64,000 bases of DNA from Pedobacter sp. V48 (GTDB lineage: Bacteria > Bacteroidota > Bacteroidia > Sphingobacteriales > Sphingobacteriaceae), in NCBI RefSeq assembly GCF_000523515.1, contig NZ_AWRU01000013.1, positions 328,889 to 392,888 of the forward strand. The letters run 5' to 3'. Below, piece after piece: positions 7,697 to 16,950 of the stretch. Positions within the stretch are counted from its first letter, which is position 1. Each line of letters starts with the position of its first letter. The notes under the pieces are model-generated. The model made no database searches, was not told the origin of the DNA, and saw only the letters and a list, made by a program, of their open reading frames with translations. A program made the position numbers and the translations under genes.

Positions 7697-10600
7697 ATGA
7701 AAGGTTACCAGAACACTAAAACGAGTAATCGTTATGGTGGTAATGCCAGAGTAGTATTAAAGATTTTTTTCTTTTTCTTACTCGCAAATTATCACCCGCT
7801 GAAAGCACACGCTTTTCAGGTAAATGCAACACAACAAGCCCGGGTTATTACAGGAACTGTTAAAGATGATGCAGGCATCCCATTACAGGGCGTTAGTGTC
7901 ACGATCAAGGGAGAAACCGCAAAAACACAAACTGATGTAAACGGAAAATACAGCATCGGCTTACAAAGCTCTGGTTCTCATCTCATCTTCTCTTATATTG
8001 GGATGGAAACCCGCGAAATTCCCATTGGCTCTGGAAATGTTTACAATGTTACCCTACAGGATGACAGTAAAACATTGGAAGAAGTATCCATCTCTACCGG
8101 ATACATGACGCAAAAAAAGGCAGACCTAACTGGAGCCATCAGTGTAATCTCAAGAGACGACTTTGCTAAAAATCCAAGTGCTAATGTGATGAGGTCTTTG
8201 CAGGGAAAGGTTCCGGGCGTTTTTATTACAACAGATGGTAATCCCGCTGAAAATGTTGGAATTCAAGTACGCGGCATTACCTCTATGAACTCCTCTCCTG
8301 CTCTGATTGTATTGGATGGTCAGCCTGTTACCATTAACCTGAGAGACATTAATCCAAATGACATCGAATCAATGCAGGTATTAAAAGATGCAGCATCGGC
8401 TTCAATCTACGGTTCCCGTGCTGCAGGTGGTGTTATTCTCATCAATACAAAAAAAGGCAGAAAGGGTGATCAAACAAAAATAACACTCGACAGTTACGTT
8501 GGTGCTTCAAAAATAATGGGAGTTCCGGATATGCTTAATGCAGTGCAGTATGGCCAGGGCTTATGGCAGGCAACCGTTAATGATGGCGACGATCCGGGAC
8601 CTGGTAACATACGTATTTATAACTACGACTGGAATCGGGATGCCAACGGGGTTCCCGTGCTAAACAAGGTCACTCCCATAGAGTGGTTAAATGCAGATCA
8701 TACCATGCCTTCGTCAGATACGGATTGGTTTAAAGAAGGCACCAGAACTGGTTATCAGCAAAATCATCAATTAACTATATCCAGCTCAAGCGAAAGATCA
8801 ACCAGTCTCTTCTCTTTAAATTATTATGACAATAATGGTACACAGGTTACCTCAAATTTTAAACGCTATTCAGCGCGTTTCAATAATGATTATGACCTGC
8901 TAAAAGGAAGATTAACTATAGGTGAAAATTTTGCATTATCGAAACTTGCAATTCGTGATGTTAACAGTACTTATGGGTTTCTGGTGATGCCGCCAAACAT
9001 TCCGGTTTATGATCTTAATGGAGGCTGGGGTGGTGTAGCCATGCCTCTTGGTATGGACGACTTTAACAACCCCGTTAGAGACCTGTTGATCAGAAAGGAC
9101 AATAGGAACAACTATCTCAAAGCATTGGGAACTGTATATGCAAATCTGAAGATCCTGCCTAATCTCGCCCTTAAAACCCAATTTGGTGTAGATTATACGA
9201 TGGAATACGACAGAACCATTGATCCGAAATGGGTTGAGTCCGGAGGAAAAAGTAATACCATAAACAGGGTGTTTCAAAATAACACACATGACCTTGGAAC
9301 TACCTGGACAAATACATTAACCTATAACCTTAAGCTTGGAGAACATACAGTGGATATGCTGGGCGGTTTGGAAGCCTACAAACTTTTACAGGAAAATTTT
9401 CAGGGTAACCGCGATGGGCTGCTATTAGAAAATAGAGATTACGCTTACCTTGGTACAGCAACGGGTGATAGCAAAGGCCTGCTAGGCGGAGGTAATGAAA
9501 GAAAGCTGTTCTCCTACTTTGGAAAGATCAATTACGCATATGCATCCAAATATTTGCTTTCCGCAACTATTCGTCGTGATGGATCTTCTGTATTTGGAGA
9601 GAACAATAAATATGGTTTTTTTCCTGCATTCTCGGCCGGTTGGAGAATCAAGAACGAATGTTTCTTAAAGGATGTTAATTTTATTTCAGACTTGAAACTA
9701 AGGGCAAGCTGGGGCCAAAATGGTAATTCTGCACCCCTAGCCTCAGCATTGCTGGTAAATATTTACGGAGTTGATGTCGATGGGACTTCTTACCCGATAG
9801 GTGGCAATCAAACTGGTGGAATTCCATCGGGTTACCTGAGAAGGAGTTTGGGAAATCAGGATTTAAAGTGGGAAACCACGACCCAAACAAACATAGGTGT
9901 TGATTTTGCTTTCTTAAACAATCGCCTTACGGGATCTTTCGATTGGTTTAATAAGAAAACGACAGACATGCTTTTTCTACCACCCTATATTGGAGCTTTG
10001 GGTGAGGGTGGATACAAATGGATCAATGGTGCAGATATGACCAACAAAGGATTTGAATTGATCCTCGGCTGGAATGATACCAAAGGTGATTTTTCTTATC
10101 ACATCACCACTAATTTTTCTGCCTACAAAAACAAAATTACAGGCCTGCCTTCAAGTGTTAGGTACGCTTATGGTGGCAATGGTCTGTTAGACGATATTCT
10201 TGGTCGGCCACGTAATTCATTTTATGGCTTAGTTGCAGACGGCATTTTTAAAACGCAGGAAGAAGTTGATAATTCTGCCCAACAACCAGGCAAGGGTATT
10301 GGAAGAATCAGGTATAAAGATTTAGACGGAGACGGGGTAATTAATGAAGCCTACGATCGTACCTGGATAGGTGTTCGAGATCCGAATTTAATGGCCGGCA
10401 TAAATCTGCAGGCTTCCTATAAAAATTTCGATTTTACGGCATTTTTCCAGGGTGTTTTTGGAAACGACGTTTACAACTCCTGGAAAGAGCTGAGCGATTT
10501 CTGGAACATAGGTGTTCAGAACGACAGAAATCACCCACTCCGCGTGTTGGATGCCTGGACCCCTTTAAATCCTAATTCAGACATCCCAGCATTGTCACGT

Positions 10601-10864
10601 CGCGACTCAAATGGTGAAAAAAGATTGTCTACCTACTTTATCGAGCCTGGCTCCTACGTGAAGTTAAGGAGTGTTGATTTGGGCTACACATTTCCATCAA
10701 AAATCACCAACAAAATCAGTATAGAAAGATTAAGGCTATATGTTTCTGCCCAAAATCTCTTTACCGTTAAAAGTGGCAAGTTCACCGCAGGTGATCCTGA
10801 AAATCCGGGCACAGGCTACCCAATGCCACTTACTACTTATTTAGGTATCAATGTTACATTTTAA
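7697..10864 (+). CDS. SusC/RagA-family TonB-linked outer-membrane transporter
   Basis: A 1055-residue protein. The frame is open from 7565, but an ATG there would sit 7 bases after an operator. The ATG at 7697 starts a normal exported protein (basic N-region, hydrophobic VVLKIFFFFLLANY, then cleavage near AHAFQ). In order: a CarboxypepD_reg-like domain (ITGTVKDDAGIPLQG), a TonB plug with the SusC pattern (VMRSLQGKVPGVFI, VQVRG-like IQVRGITSMN, VLDGQPV, IYGSRAAGGVILINTKKG), then a long beta-barrel ending in Phe (YLGINVTF). It imports glycans together with the SusD lipoprotein 11 bases downstream. The operators shared with the fucose operon suggest fucosylated glycan or fucose-containing oligosaccharide as cargo. 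Confidence 0.95.
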   Translation: MKGYQNTKTSNRYGGNARVVLKIFFFFLLANYHPLKAHAFQVNATQQARVITGTVKDDAGIPLQGVSVTIKGETAKTQTDVNGKYSIGLQSSGSHLIFSYIGMETREIPIGSGNVYNVTLQDDSKTLEEVSISTGYMTQKKADLTGAISVISRDDFAKNPSANVMRSLQGKVPGVFITTDGNPAENVGIQVRGITSMNSSPALIVLDGQPVTINLRDINPNDIESMQVLKDAASASIYGSRAAGGVILINTKKGRKGDQTKITLDSYVGASKIMGVPDMLNAVQYGQGLWQATVNDGDDPGPGNIRIYNYDWNRDANGVPVLNKVTPIEWLNADHTMPSSDTDWFKEGTRTGYQQNHQLTISSSSERSTSLFSLNYYDNNGTQVTSNFKRYSARFNNDYDLLKGRLTIGENFALSKLAIRDVNSTYGFLVMPPNIPVYDLNGGWGGVAMPLGMDDFNNPVRDLLIRKDNRNNYLKALGTVYANLKILPNLALKTQFGVDYTMEYDRTIDPKWVESGGKSNTINRVFQNNTHDLGTTWTNTLTYNLKLGEHTVDMLGGLEAYKLLQENFQGNRDGLLLENRDYAYLGTATGDSKGLLGGGNERKLFSYFGKINYAYASKYLLSATIRRDGSSVFGENNKYGFFPAFSAGWRIKNECFLKDVNFISDLKLRASWGQNGNSAPLASALLVNIYGVDVDGTSYPIGGNQTGGIPSGYLRRSLGNQDLKWETTTQTNIGVDFAFLNNRLTGSFDWFNKKTTDMLFLPPYIGALGEGGYKWINGADMTNKGFELILGWNDTKGDFSYHITTNFSAYKNKITGLPSSVRYAYGGNGLLDDILGRPRNSFYGLVADGIFKTQEEVDNSAQQPGKGIGRIRYKDLDGDGVINEAYDRTWIGVRDPNLMAGINLQASYKNFDFTAFFQGVFGNDVYNSWKELSDFWNIGVQNDRNHPLRVLDAWTPLNPNSDIPALSRRDSNGEKRLSTYFIEPGSYVKLRSVDLGYTFPSKITNKISIERLRLYVSAQNLFTVKSGKFTAGDPENPGTGYPMPLTTYLGINVTF

Positions 10865-10875
10865 AACGTACGAAA

Positions 10876-12624
10876 ATGAAAAAATATAAGATAATTATAG
10901 CACTCCTTGGAATGGTCCTATTCTTTGGGTGCAAAAAGTACCTCGATGTATCAACCAAGGGCGCTTTAACTGAAGAACAGGTTTCCAATCCGGAACAATT
11001 GGAAAATTTTGTAACGGCAGCATATGCCTATATGCCGAATTTGGGATACCCCGATACCCATGCGCCCTGGATAGCCAGTCTTCGCTCAGACGATGCCTAT
11101 AAAGGCGGCGGTGGTTTAAGTGATCAAACTCCATGGTACGAAATGGAAATCTTTTCAGCCGTAACTCCAAATGTTGGAAATAATGATGGGCCATGGTACC
11201 AGGGTTACTGTGCCATCAGCCGCACCAATGGCGCGCTGCGCCTGTTAGGTAAATTTGACGAAACTCAGTTTGCTGCCAAGGAACAACGTATTGCTGAAAT
11301 GAAATTTTTAAGAGGCTGGATCTATCTGGGGATGAAATTAAGATGGAATTATGTCCCATGGATAGACGAAACTGTTGCAACAGATGCCTTGGTAGTTGCA
11401 GGAATTTCCAACCGGCCTAAAGGTTCTGTAAACGACCTTGAATTATGGGATAAGATCATCAAGGATTTGGAAGATGCCGCTAATGTATTGCCAGAAACCC
11501 AAGCAGAAAAGGGCCGTCCCACTAAGTTTGCCGCTCATGCCCTTGCCGCCAAAGCTCTATTATTTAGAGCGTATGAAAAAAATGACAGACATGAGGTAAC
11601 CAATATCAACAAGGAAACCCTAAACAAATCTCTGGCACATATAAATGAGATTACTGCAAGAGATGGTTCGCAGTATGACCTGACACCGGATTTTGCTGAG
11701 AACTTTATGATCGAATACGATAACAATACTAAGGAATCTCTTTGGGAAATTCAATATTCTTTAGACGATGGAACAACCAATGGAAGGGTAAACTGGGGCG
11801 ATCAGCTTAATGCACCCTGGTGGTCTCCATATTTTGGCTGCTGCGATTTTCATAAAATCTCTCACAACATGATAAATGCCTTTAAAACTGATGGAACCGG
11901 ATTGCCTGATTTCGACAATTACAACAATACTGAATTAGGTGGACAGCTTTATAAACAGTATTTCAAGGATCATGCTTTTGACCCACGAATGGGTCATACT
12001 GTAGCGATACCTGGCTATCCCTGGAAATATGACAACAAACTTATGTTTGATGAATCAGGCTCACGTGCGCCATTTCAGTATGGATATTTCAATTCTATGA
12101 AGGAACAGGTCCGTCCTGATTGTAACTGCATGTTCAAGCCTTTTTATGTTCAAAATTCAATGAACAAGAAAGAAATCCGTTATGCTGAAGTATTACTTTG
12201 GAAAGCCGAAATCTTAATCCAATTGGATAGAACTGATGAGGCCCTCCCTATCATAAACAGAATAAGGGCACGGGCAGCAAACAGCCTTGGCCGCTTAAAG
12301 AAAGACGATGGGAGTTTGTGGATGAATTATAAGGTAGAGCAATATAAGCCGGGGGTAAACTGTACCTGGACCAAAGATTTTGCATGGAAAGCTTTAATGT
12401 GGGAAGACAGGTTAGAGCTTGCTGGCGAAGGAAGGCGGTTTTACGACCTCATGCGTTGGGGACAGTTGAGTACAGTAATGAACACTTACATTGAAAAAGA
12501 GAAAAAACGGTTTGATTGGTTTAACCTGGCGCATTTTACTGCTGGCCGGGATGAATTCCTACCCATTCCTCAGCCTCAAATAAATTACTCTCAAGGAAGT
12601 TATGTACAGAATCCAGGATATTAA
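10876..12624 (+). CDS. SusD/RagB-family glycan-binding outer-membrane lipoprotein
   Basis: A 582-residue lipoprotein; the signal ends in MVLFFGC with the lipid Cys near residue 19, followed by KKYLDVSTKGALTEEQ. SusD features include TPR-like helices (MKFLRGWIYLGMKLRW; KALLFRAYEKNDR), the late KKEIRYAEVLLWKAEILIQL and INRIRARA segments, and the C-terminal WEDRLELAGEGRRFYDLMRWG and DEFLPIPQPQI signatures. It caps the SusC pore and delivers bound sugar. It follows susC by 11 bases, almost certainly in the same transcript. The specificity is not readable from sequence. Confidence 0.95.
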   Translation: MKKYKIIIALLGMVLFFGCKKYLDVSTKGALTEEQVSNPEQLENFVTAAYAYMPNLGYPDTHAPWIASLRSDDAYKGGGGLSDQTPWYEMEIFSAVTPNVGNNDGPWYQGYCAISRTNGALRLLGKFDETQFAAKEQRIAEMKFLRGWIYLGMKLRWNYVPWIDETVATDALVVAGISNRPKGSVNDLELWDKIIKDLEDAANVLPETQAEKGRPTKFAAHALAAKALLFRAYEKNDRHEVTNINKETLNKSLAHINEITARDGSQYDLTPDFAENFMIEYDNNTKESLWEIQYSLDDGTTNGRVNWGDQLNAPWWSPYFGCCDFHKISHNMINAFKTDGTGLPDFDNYNNTELGGQLYKQYFKDHAFDPRMGHTVAIPGYPWKYDNKLMFDESGSRAPFQYGYFNSMKEQVRPDCNCMFKPFYVQNSMNKKEIRYAEVLLWKAEILIQLDRTDEALPIINRIRARAANSLGRLKKDDGSLWMNYKVEQYKPGVNCTWTKDFAWKALMWEDRLELAGEGRRFYDLMRWGQLSTVMNTYIEKEKKRFDWFNLAHFTAGRDEFLPIPQPQINYSQGSYVQNPGY

Positions 12625-12637
12625 AATCTATACAGCG

Positions 12638-13060
12638 ATGAAAAAAATTATTTATATGTGTTATCTACCTTTGATTTTTCTGTTTACCGGTTGTAAGAAA
12701 GAGCCGGTTATTGAAAGCAAAGCTGGAGTGAGTTTGCCTATGGTAACCAACCTTCAATTACAAAAAACAGCTGAAAAGCAAGTAAAGTTAACCTGGGGCA
12801 TTCCGTCCTCCGTTTCAGACCAAATTGTTCAGCCTTTAAATGTATTTGTTGAGGTAAACGAGGTGATAAGTGTTACAAAAACAGTGTCGGTATTCTCTAC
12901 CACACTTGCGAATGCACCAACAGAGTTTGTATACCAATTGCCTGATGCTGCAAAAAATTACCACCTCACGGTAAAGCTTATGGGAAATACAAAAGTTGTT
13001 GACAAGAACTATTCAAGTCAGATTTATTCACTTGGACAGACCGTAGTTTATACAAAATAA
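12638..13060 (+). CDS. Small SusCD-linked lipoprotein, unknown ligand
   Basis: A 140-residue protein starting at ATG 12638, with a clear lipoprotein signal (YLPLIFLFTGC, lipid Cys about residue 17). The remainder is beta-rich and resembles a fibronectin-type or DUF4945-like single domain (LQLQKTAEKQVKLTWGIPSS ... VYQLPDAAKNYHLTVKLMG). It begins 13 bases after the susD stop, so it is the third gene of the Sus operon. Position suggests a surface glycan-binding protein, but the family call is tentative. A strong hairpin follows the gene. Confidence 0.7.
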   Translation: MKKIIYMCYLPLIFLFTGCKKEPVIESKAGVSLPMVTNLQLQKTAEKQVKLTWGIPSSVSDQIVQPLNVFVEVNEVISVTKTVSVFSTTLANAPTEFVYQLPDAAKNYHLTVKLMGNTKVVDKNYSSQIYSLGQTVVYTK

Positions 13061-13080
13061 ACTAAAGAAGCTTAATACTC

Positions 13081-13120
13081 GATAACGGTTTGGTACCAAA
13101 AACGGCACCAAACCGTTATC
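13081..13120 (+). terminator. Terminator-like hairpin after the Sus operon
   Basis: GATAACGGTTTGGT (13081-13094) pairs perfectly with ACCAAACCGTTATC (13107-13120), with a 12-base loop that can partly pair further. It begins 20 bases after the lipoprotein stop. No long T-run follows, but stem strength and position fit a terminator. Confidence 0.7.
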
Positions 13121-13266
13121 TCTAATATAGCTAAACCAAGACATAGTTCTCTTTCAAGTGGGGCGTTTATTTTGATAAAATAATAACATTTTACGATATT
13201 AGATTAATCATTTATAGAAAAAATTAGAACATAATCGTTTAAAATTTATCAAAAACAGTACCTATT

Positions 13267-14163
13267 ATGAAAAAAATCGCCCTATTACTTTCATTGTCGT
13301 GTGCCAGCTTTATTGGCTATGCACAAGACACACCCGCTACCGATACGACTAAAACCTGGACTATTCACGGGGAGAATACTTTCTTAATCAACCAAAGCTC
13401 ATTTTCAAATTGGGCTGCAGGCGGTGTAAATTCGATTGCCGGAAATCTCGTTTTTAACTACGACTTTAACTATAAGAAGAACAAATGGAGTTGGGATAAT
13501 AAAGCAATCGCTGGATTTGGTCTGAGCAAACAAGACGATATTGGCGTTCGTAAAAATGACGACAGACTTATCCTGAACAGTTTGCTTGGTTATAAAGCAT
13601 CCAAATATTGGATGTATACCTTTTATGCGAATTTCCAGACTCAATTTGCTAAAGGATACAGATATGAAGGTGATAAAAAAGAAGTCATCTCAGATTTATT
13701 TGCTCCGGCGTATCTAACTTTAGGACCTGGTTTCGCTTACAAACGCGATGATAATTTCAGAGTCAACATTTCTCCGTTTGCATCCCGTTTTGTTTTTGTG
13801 AGGAACAGGAAGTTAGCTGCGTCATTCGGAAATGACCCAATGAAAAGACTTCGTTACGAGTTTGGTGCTTCATTAGATGCGTATTACAAAATAAATCTTG
13901 TCGAAAATATCAGTTTAGAGAATATCCTGAAATTATACTCTAACTATCTGGACAAACCACAAAACGTCTACACAGATTATACTGCTAACCTTTTCATGAA
14001 GGTAAATAAGTTTGTAACCGTAAACGCTGGGGTACAACTACTTTATGACGACAAGACTGCAATACCTGTCTTTGATGATAATGGCGCAAAGCTTGATGGT
14101 GAGGGCAAAAGAGCTTTACAGGTTAAACAGATTTTCGGCGCCGGTTTTACGTATAAGTTCTAA
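13267..14163 (+). CDS. DUF3078 domain-containing exported protein
   Basis: A 298-residue protein with a Sec signal (MKKIALLLSLSCASFIGYAQ). It carries the DUF3078 pattern: W(S/A)...GENTFLINQSSFSNWAAGGVNSIAG near residues 37-60, alternating aromatic/polar strands, and the final C-terminal GFTYKF typical of an outer-membrane beta-barrel. It is probably a barrel of unknown cargo in the outer membrane. It stands alone, separated from the Sus operon by a terminator and 146 bases, and converges on the efflux operon. No function is known to me for the family. Confidence 0.85.
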   Translation: MKKIALLLSLSCASFIGYAQDTPATDTTKTWTIHGENTFLINQSSFSNWAAGGVNSIAGNLVFNYDFNYKKNKWSWDNKAIAGFGLSKQDDIGVRKNDDRLILNSLLGYKASKYWMYTFYANFQTQFAKGYRYEGDKKEVISDLFAPAYLTLGPGFAYKRDDNFRVNISPFASRFVFVRNRKLAASFGNDPMKRLRYEFGASLDAYYKINLVENISLENILKLYSNYLDKPQNVYTDYTANLFMKVNKFVTVNAGVQLLYDDKTAIPVFDDNGAKLDGEGKRALQVKQIFGAGFTYKF

Positions 14164-14181
14164 CAACAATAAGTTTGTTTC

Positions 14182-14267
14182 TTCACACATTCTACACACA
14201 TCCTTCACACTAAACCCACCAATGAGTCAGTTACCTTTTTATGAAGAATGTGTATGGAATGTGTGAA
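14182..14267. terminator. Imperfect long inverted repeat between convergent genes
   Basis: The arms at 14182-14206 and 14243-14267 are about 25 bases long with a few mismatches, rich in ACACAT/ATGTGT. They lie between the DUF3078 stop (14163) and the convergent MFS stop (14293), where a bidirectional terminator would be expected. Confidence 0.5.
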
Positions 14268-14292
14268 CTATGTGAGGACCAGGCATAAGCAA

Positions 14293-15888
14293 CTAGTAAG
14301 ATATTGGAGCAGGTTGTTTTGATTTAAGATTAATAATCGTCCTGTTAATGTATGGAATCAATGCAATTATAAGGATTACAACAATCAATAAACCACTTAT
14401 AACTGTATAGTAATCTATTGCTGATCTCAATTGAGCCTGAATTTCTATAGATCTGCCAAGCAATCCCTGAGCAGTTTTAGCAGCTTGTCCTGTAGAAACT
14501 CCCTTTGCAACTAATACTCTTTTATACAATTCAAGTTTTTCTACCGCTACCGGATTTAAAGAAGTAATATGCTCCTGAAAACGGTTTATGTGATTGGTCT
14601 TATTGTAAAGTTGGTAAAAGTTAATCAAGGCTATACTGCTGCAAAAACCTAAAAAGCGGAAAAACACTCCAACGGCCGAAGCCGTACCACCCAAACGCTC
14701 AGGAACCGACGAAACGGCAAAAACAATTACTGGAGTCATCAGCATTCCCGCCCCCATTCCCTGAACAATTAATGGAATAATAAACGTGGAAGCATCTGCC
14801 TGCGTGTTAAAAAGGAAGATCATCCAGATATGAAATATCAACAACAATCCAAAACCATACATCCAGATCAATCTCATAGGTCTTTTTAGGATTAAAAGTC
14901 TTGAAGAGATTAAAATACTGATTACTATTCCCACAATATTGGCGGTCATGGTATAGGCGATATGAATCGGATCCATCCCTAAAACAGTAGCAAAGTATAG
15001 ATTTGTAACGTTTAGTGCGCCACGAACAATATAAAGCACAAAGATTAAAAACACCCCAACAATATAGTTTCGGTATTTAAATACTTCCAGATCCTGGCTG
15101 GGTCTTTTTAAATTGAGCTGTCTTAAAATATGAATGAGCAATAGTACCAATATTGCGCCGCAACTTCTAACTATGCGCTTATCCTGCAGCCAATAGTATT
15201 GTTGTCCATAGGCTAGCACATAGCCAATTAAGCACAAGATTAGTGCATAGATCACAAAACTGGCCCAATCTACCTGATAAAGTGGAATCTTACGGTTTAA
15301 ACGGACCGTATTCATGATAGACAGTAGCAAAATAGCACCGGGTAAATAACAAAATATGATGGCTTTATATAAGAAATTGTAATCGTAGGCATCTACAATT
15401 GGTGCGGTAAGCAGCATAGATATCGGACTTATACACAGCAGCATTCCATAGAAAACAGAATAACCGATTTCTCTTGCTCTTTCACCCTGTATCCTGCTAA
15501 ATATTAGGGTAATGCAAATGCTTGTCGTACCACAATTGGCCATTCCCTGTATAAACCTGAATATAAAAAGCGTATGTAAATTATGCGTGTTATAGCAAAT
15601 GTATGAAGTAACAATTTGCAATATAATCCCTACAAGAAAATACTCTTTAGTAGCCAAGTACACAAAAAAACGCCTTTCTAAGGCAAAGAAACTGGCAACT
15701 GCAGCGTAGAATATGATCATTGAATATTGAACATCAGCAGGTTCAATACCATAATATCCGGCTGCAGCGTTTGGGTTGGCCGTTGATAAGCCAAAAAGCA
15801 GCAGACAGGGTAAAATAACAATGAAAATAGTACCTCTGATGAACCATTCAGGAACCCAGCTTTTAAATACCGGCTTTACAGCGATCAT
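14293..15888 (-). CDS. DHA2/EmrB-type MFS efflux transporter
   Basis: A 531-residue protein with about 14 hydrophobic segments. Its sequence is divergent from classical EmrB but has the MFS pattern and a C-terminal extension rich in charged residues between the last helices (about 410-470). Its ATG overlaps the HlyD-like gene stop by four bases (ATGA), so translation is probably coupled. With the adjacent membrane-fusion protein and TolC homologue it would form a tripartite pump spanning both membranes and exporting drugs or metabolites. The substrate is unknown. The closest functional analogues are EmrAB/FarAB-type systems. Confidence 0.88.
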   Translation of the reverse strand: MIAVKPVFKSWVPEWFIRGTIFIVILPCLLLFGLSTANPNAAAGYYGIEPADVQYSMIIFYAAVASFFALERRFFVYLATKEYFLVGIILQIVTSYICYNTHNLHTLFIFRFIQGMANCGTTSICITLIFSRIQGERAREIGYSVFYGMLLCISPISMLLTAPIVDAYDYNFLYKAIIFCYLPGAILLLSIMNTVRLNRKIPLYQVDWASFVIYALILCLIGYVLAYGQQYYWLQDKRIVRSCGAILVLLLIHILRQLNLKRPSQDLEVFKYRNYIVGVFLIFVLYIVRGALNVTNLYFATVLGMDPIHIAYTMTANIVGIVISILISSRLLILKRPMRLIWMYGFGLLLIFHIWMIFLFNTQADASTFIIPLIVQGMGAGMLMTPVIVFAVSSVPERLGGTASAVGVFFRFLGFCSSIALINFYQLYNKTNHINRFQEHITSLNPVAVEKLELYKRVLVAKGVSTGQAAKTAQGLLGRSIEIQAQLRSAIDYYTVISGLLIVVILIIALIPYINRTIINLKSKQPAPISY

Positions 15889-16949
15889 TGGTTTTTAGCA
15901 ATTATAACAATAGCATTCATGCCGGCCTTTAGCTTATCCGTAATTTTCTTGTCGTCGTCTAACTTAATTTTAACTGGGATACGCTGCACCACCTTTACAA
16001 AATTACCTGTAGAATTGTCGGGAGGAAGTAAAGAGAACCTTGCCCCTGTTGCCGGAGATAAGGAAACAATCGTTCCCTGAAACTCCTCACCCGGATAAGC
16101 ATCAGTTTCAACAACCGCATGGCCATTTAGTTTCATGGTTGAAATTTGGGTTTCCTTAAAATTGGCAATAACCCATTTACCCGCCTCCTGATCTACAATA
16201 AATGCCAGTGTTTGTCCGGCCTGGATCAGCTGACCTTCCTGTATGGTTCGTCTTCCCATCTTACCATTGTACGGCGCAGTAATTACCGTGTAACCTACAT
16301 CAAGCTTGTTTCTATCCAATAATGCTTCTCTACGCTTTATTTCAGCCAGAAATACCTCCCTTTGAGACCTGATGTCGTTAACTTTCGAAGCCGAAGTTTC
16401 ATACCCGTTGAGTGCCGATATGTATTCAGCATCTGCTACGTCCAGGGCAGCCTTGCTATTTTCCAATTGTTGAAGCGTCGCAGATTCTACTTTAAAAAGC
16501 TTTGAATAGCGATCATAATCCTGCTGTTGCTTTAAAAGTTTAGCTTTTGCAGAAGCGATCTGAGATTTCATAATGCTTGCTGCCTTAGTTGTGGTGAGCT
16601 CATTGCTTTCCATTACTTTAATCTGAGCCTGTGCATTTAACAAAGCCGCTTCGGCTTCTTGCTGACCAAGTCTGTACTCACTATTGTCGATAACAAGCAA
16701 GGTGTCGCCTTTCTTTACATCCTGATTTTCTTCGTATTTAACTGTTCTTATGTATCCTGTTACTCTTGATGTTATAGGGTTTATATATTCTTCTACTTGT
16801 GCATCATTGGTTTCTTCATACTTATAAAGGTCCAGTAAGGAAATTGCTCCCCAGATCATTAAACCAAGAACAATAGCGCCTGCAATCCAGGCCGTGATTT
16901 TGGTGATTAGCTGATCGGTGCTTGTATAGTTTTTCTTTTTTGTTCGCAT
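15885..16949 (-). CDS. HlyD/EmrA-family membrane fusion protein
   Basis: A 354-residue periplasmic adaptor: one N-terminal membrane helix (ITAWIAGAIVLGLMIWGAIS, about residues 18-37), a lipoyl/barrel-sandwich half-motif (EYINPITSRVTGYIRTVKYEENQDVKKGDTLLVID), a long coiled-coil hairpin (residues about 80-200), the second half-motif (YTVITAPYNGKMGRRTIQEGQLI), and a beta-barrel domain. It bridges the MFS pump and the TolC homologue. It follows the TolC gene with no spacing and overlaps the MFS start by four bases. Confidence 0.93.
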   Translation of the reverse strand: MRTKKKNYTSTDQLITKITAWIAGAIVLGLMIWGAISLLDLYKYEETNDAQVEEYINPITSRVTGYIRTVKYEENQDVKKGDTLLVIDNSEYRLGQQEAEAALLNAQAQIKVMESNELTTTKAASIMKSQIASAKAKLLKQQQDYDRYSKLFKVESATLQQLENSKAALDVADAEYISALNGYETSASKVNDIRSQREVFLAEIKRREALLDRNKLDVGYTVITAPYNGKMGRRTIQEGQLIQAGQTLAFIVDQEAGKWVIANFKETQISTMKLNGHAVVETDAYPGEEFQGTIVSLSPATGARFSLLPPDNSTGNFVKVVQRIPVKIKLDDDKKITDKLKAGMNAIVIIAKNQ

Positions 16950-16950
16950 T

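Noticed and set aside
8936..9289. 117-residue open frame antisense to susC
   Set aside because: Lies wholly inside a strongly coding SusC frame, with no recognisable domain and no promoter or ribosome site of its own.
14182..14267. Possible CRISPR-like or tandem repeat with ACACAT units
   Set aside because: There are only two arms in inverted orientation and no spacers; a terminator between convergent genes explains it.
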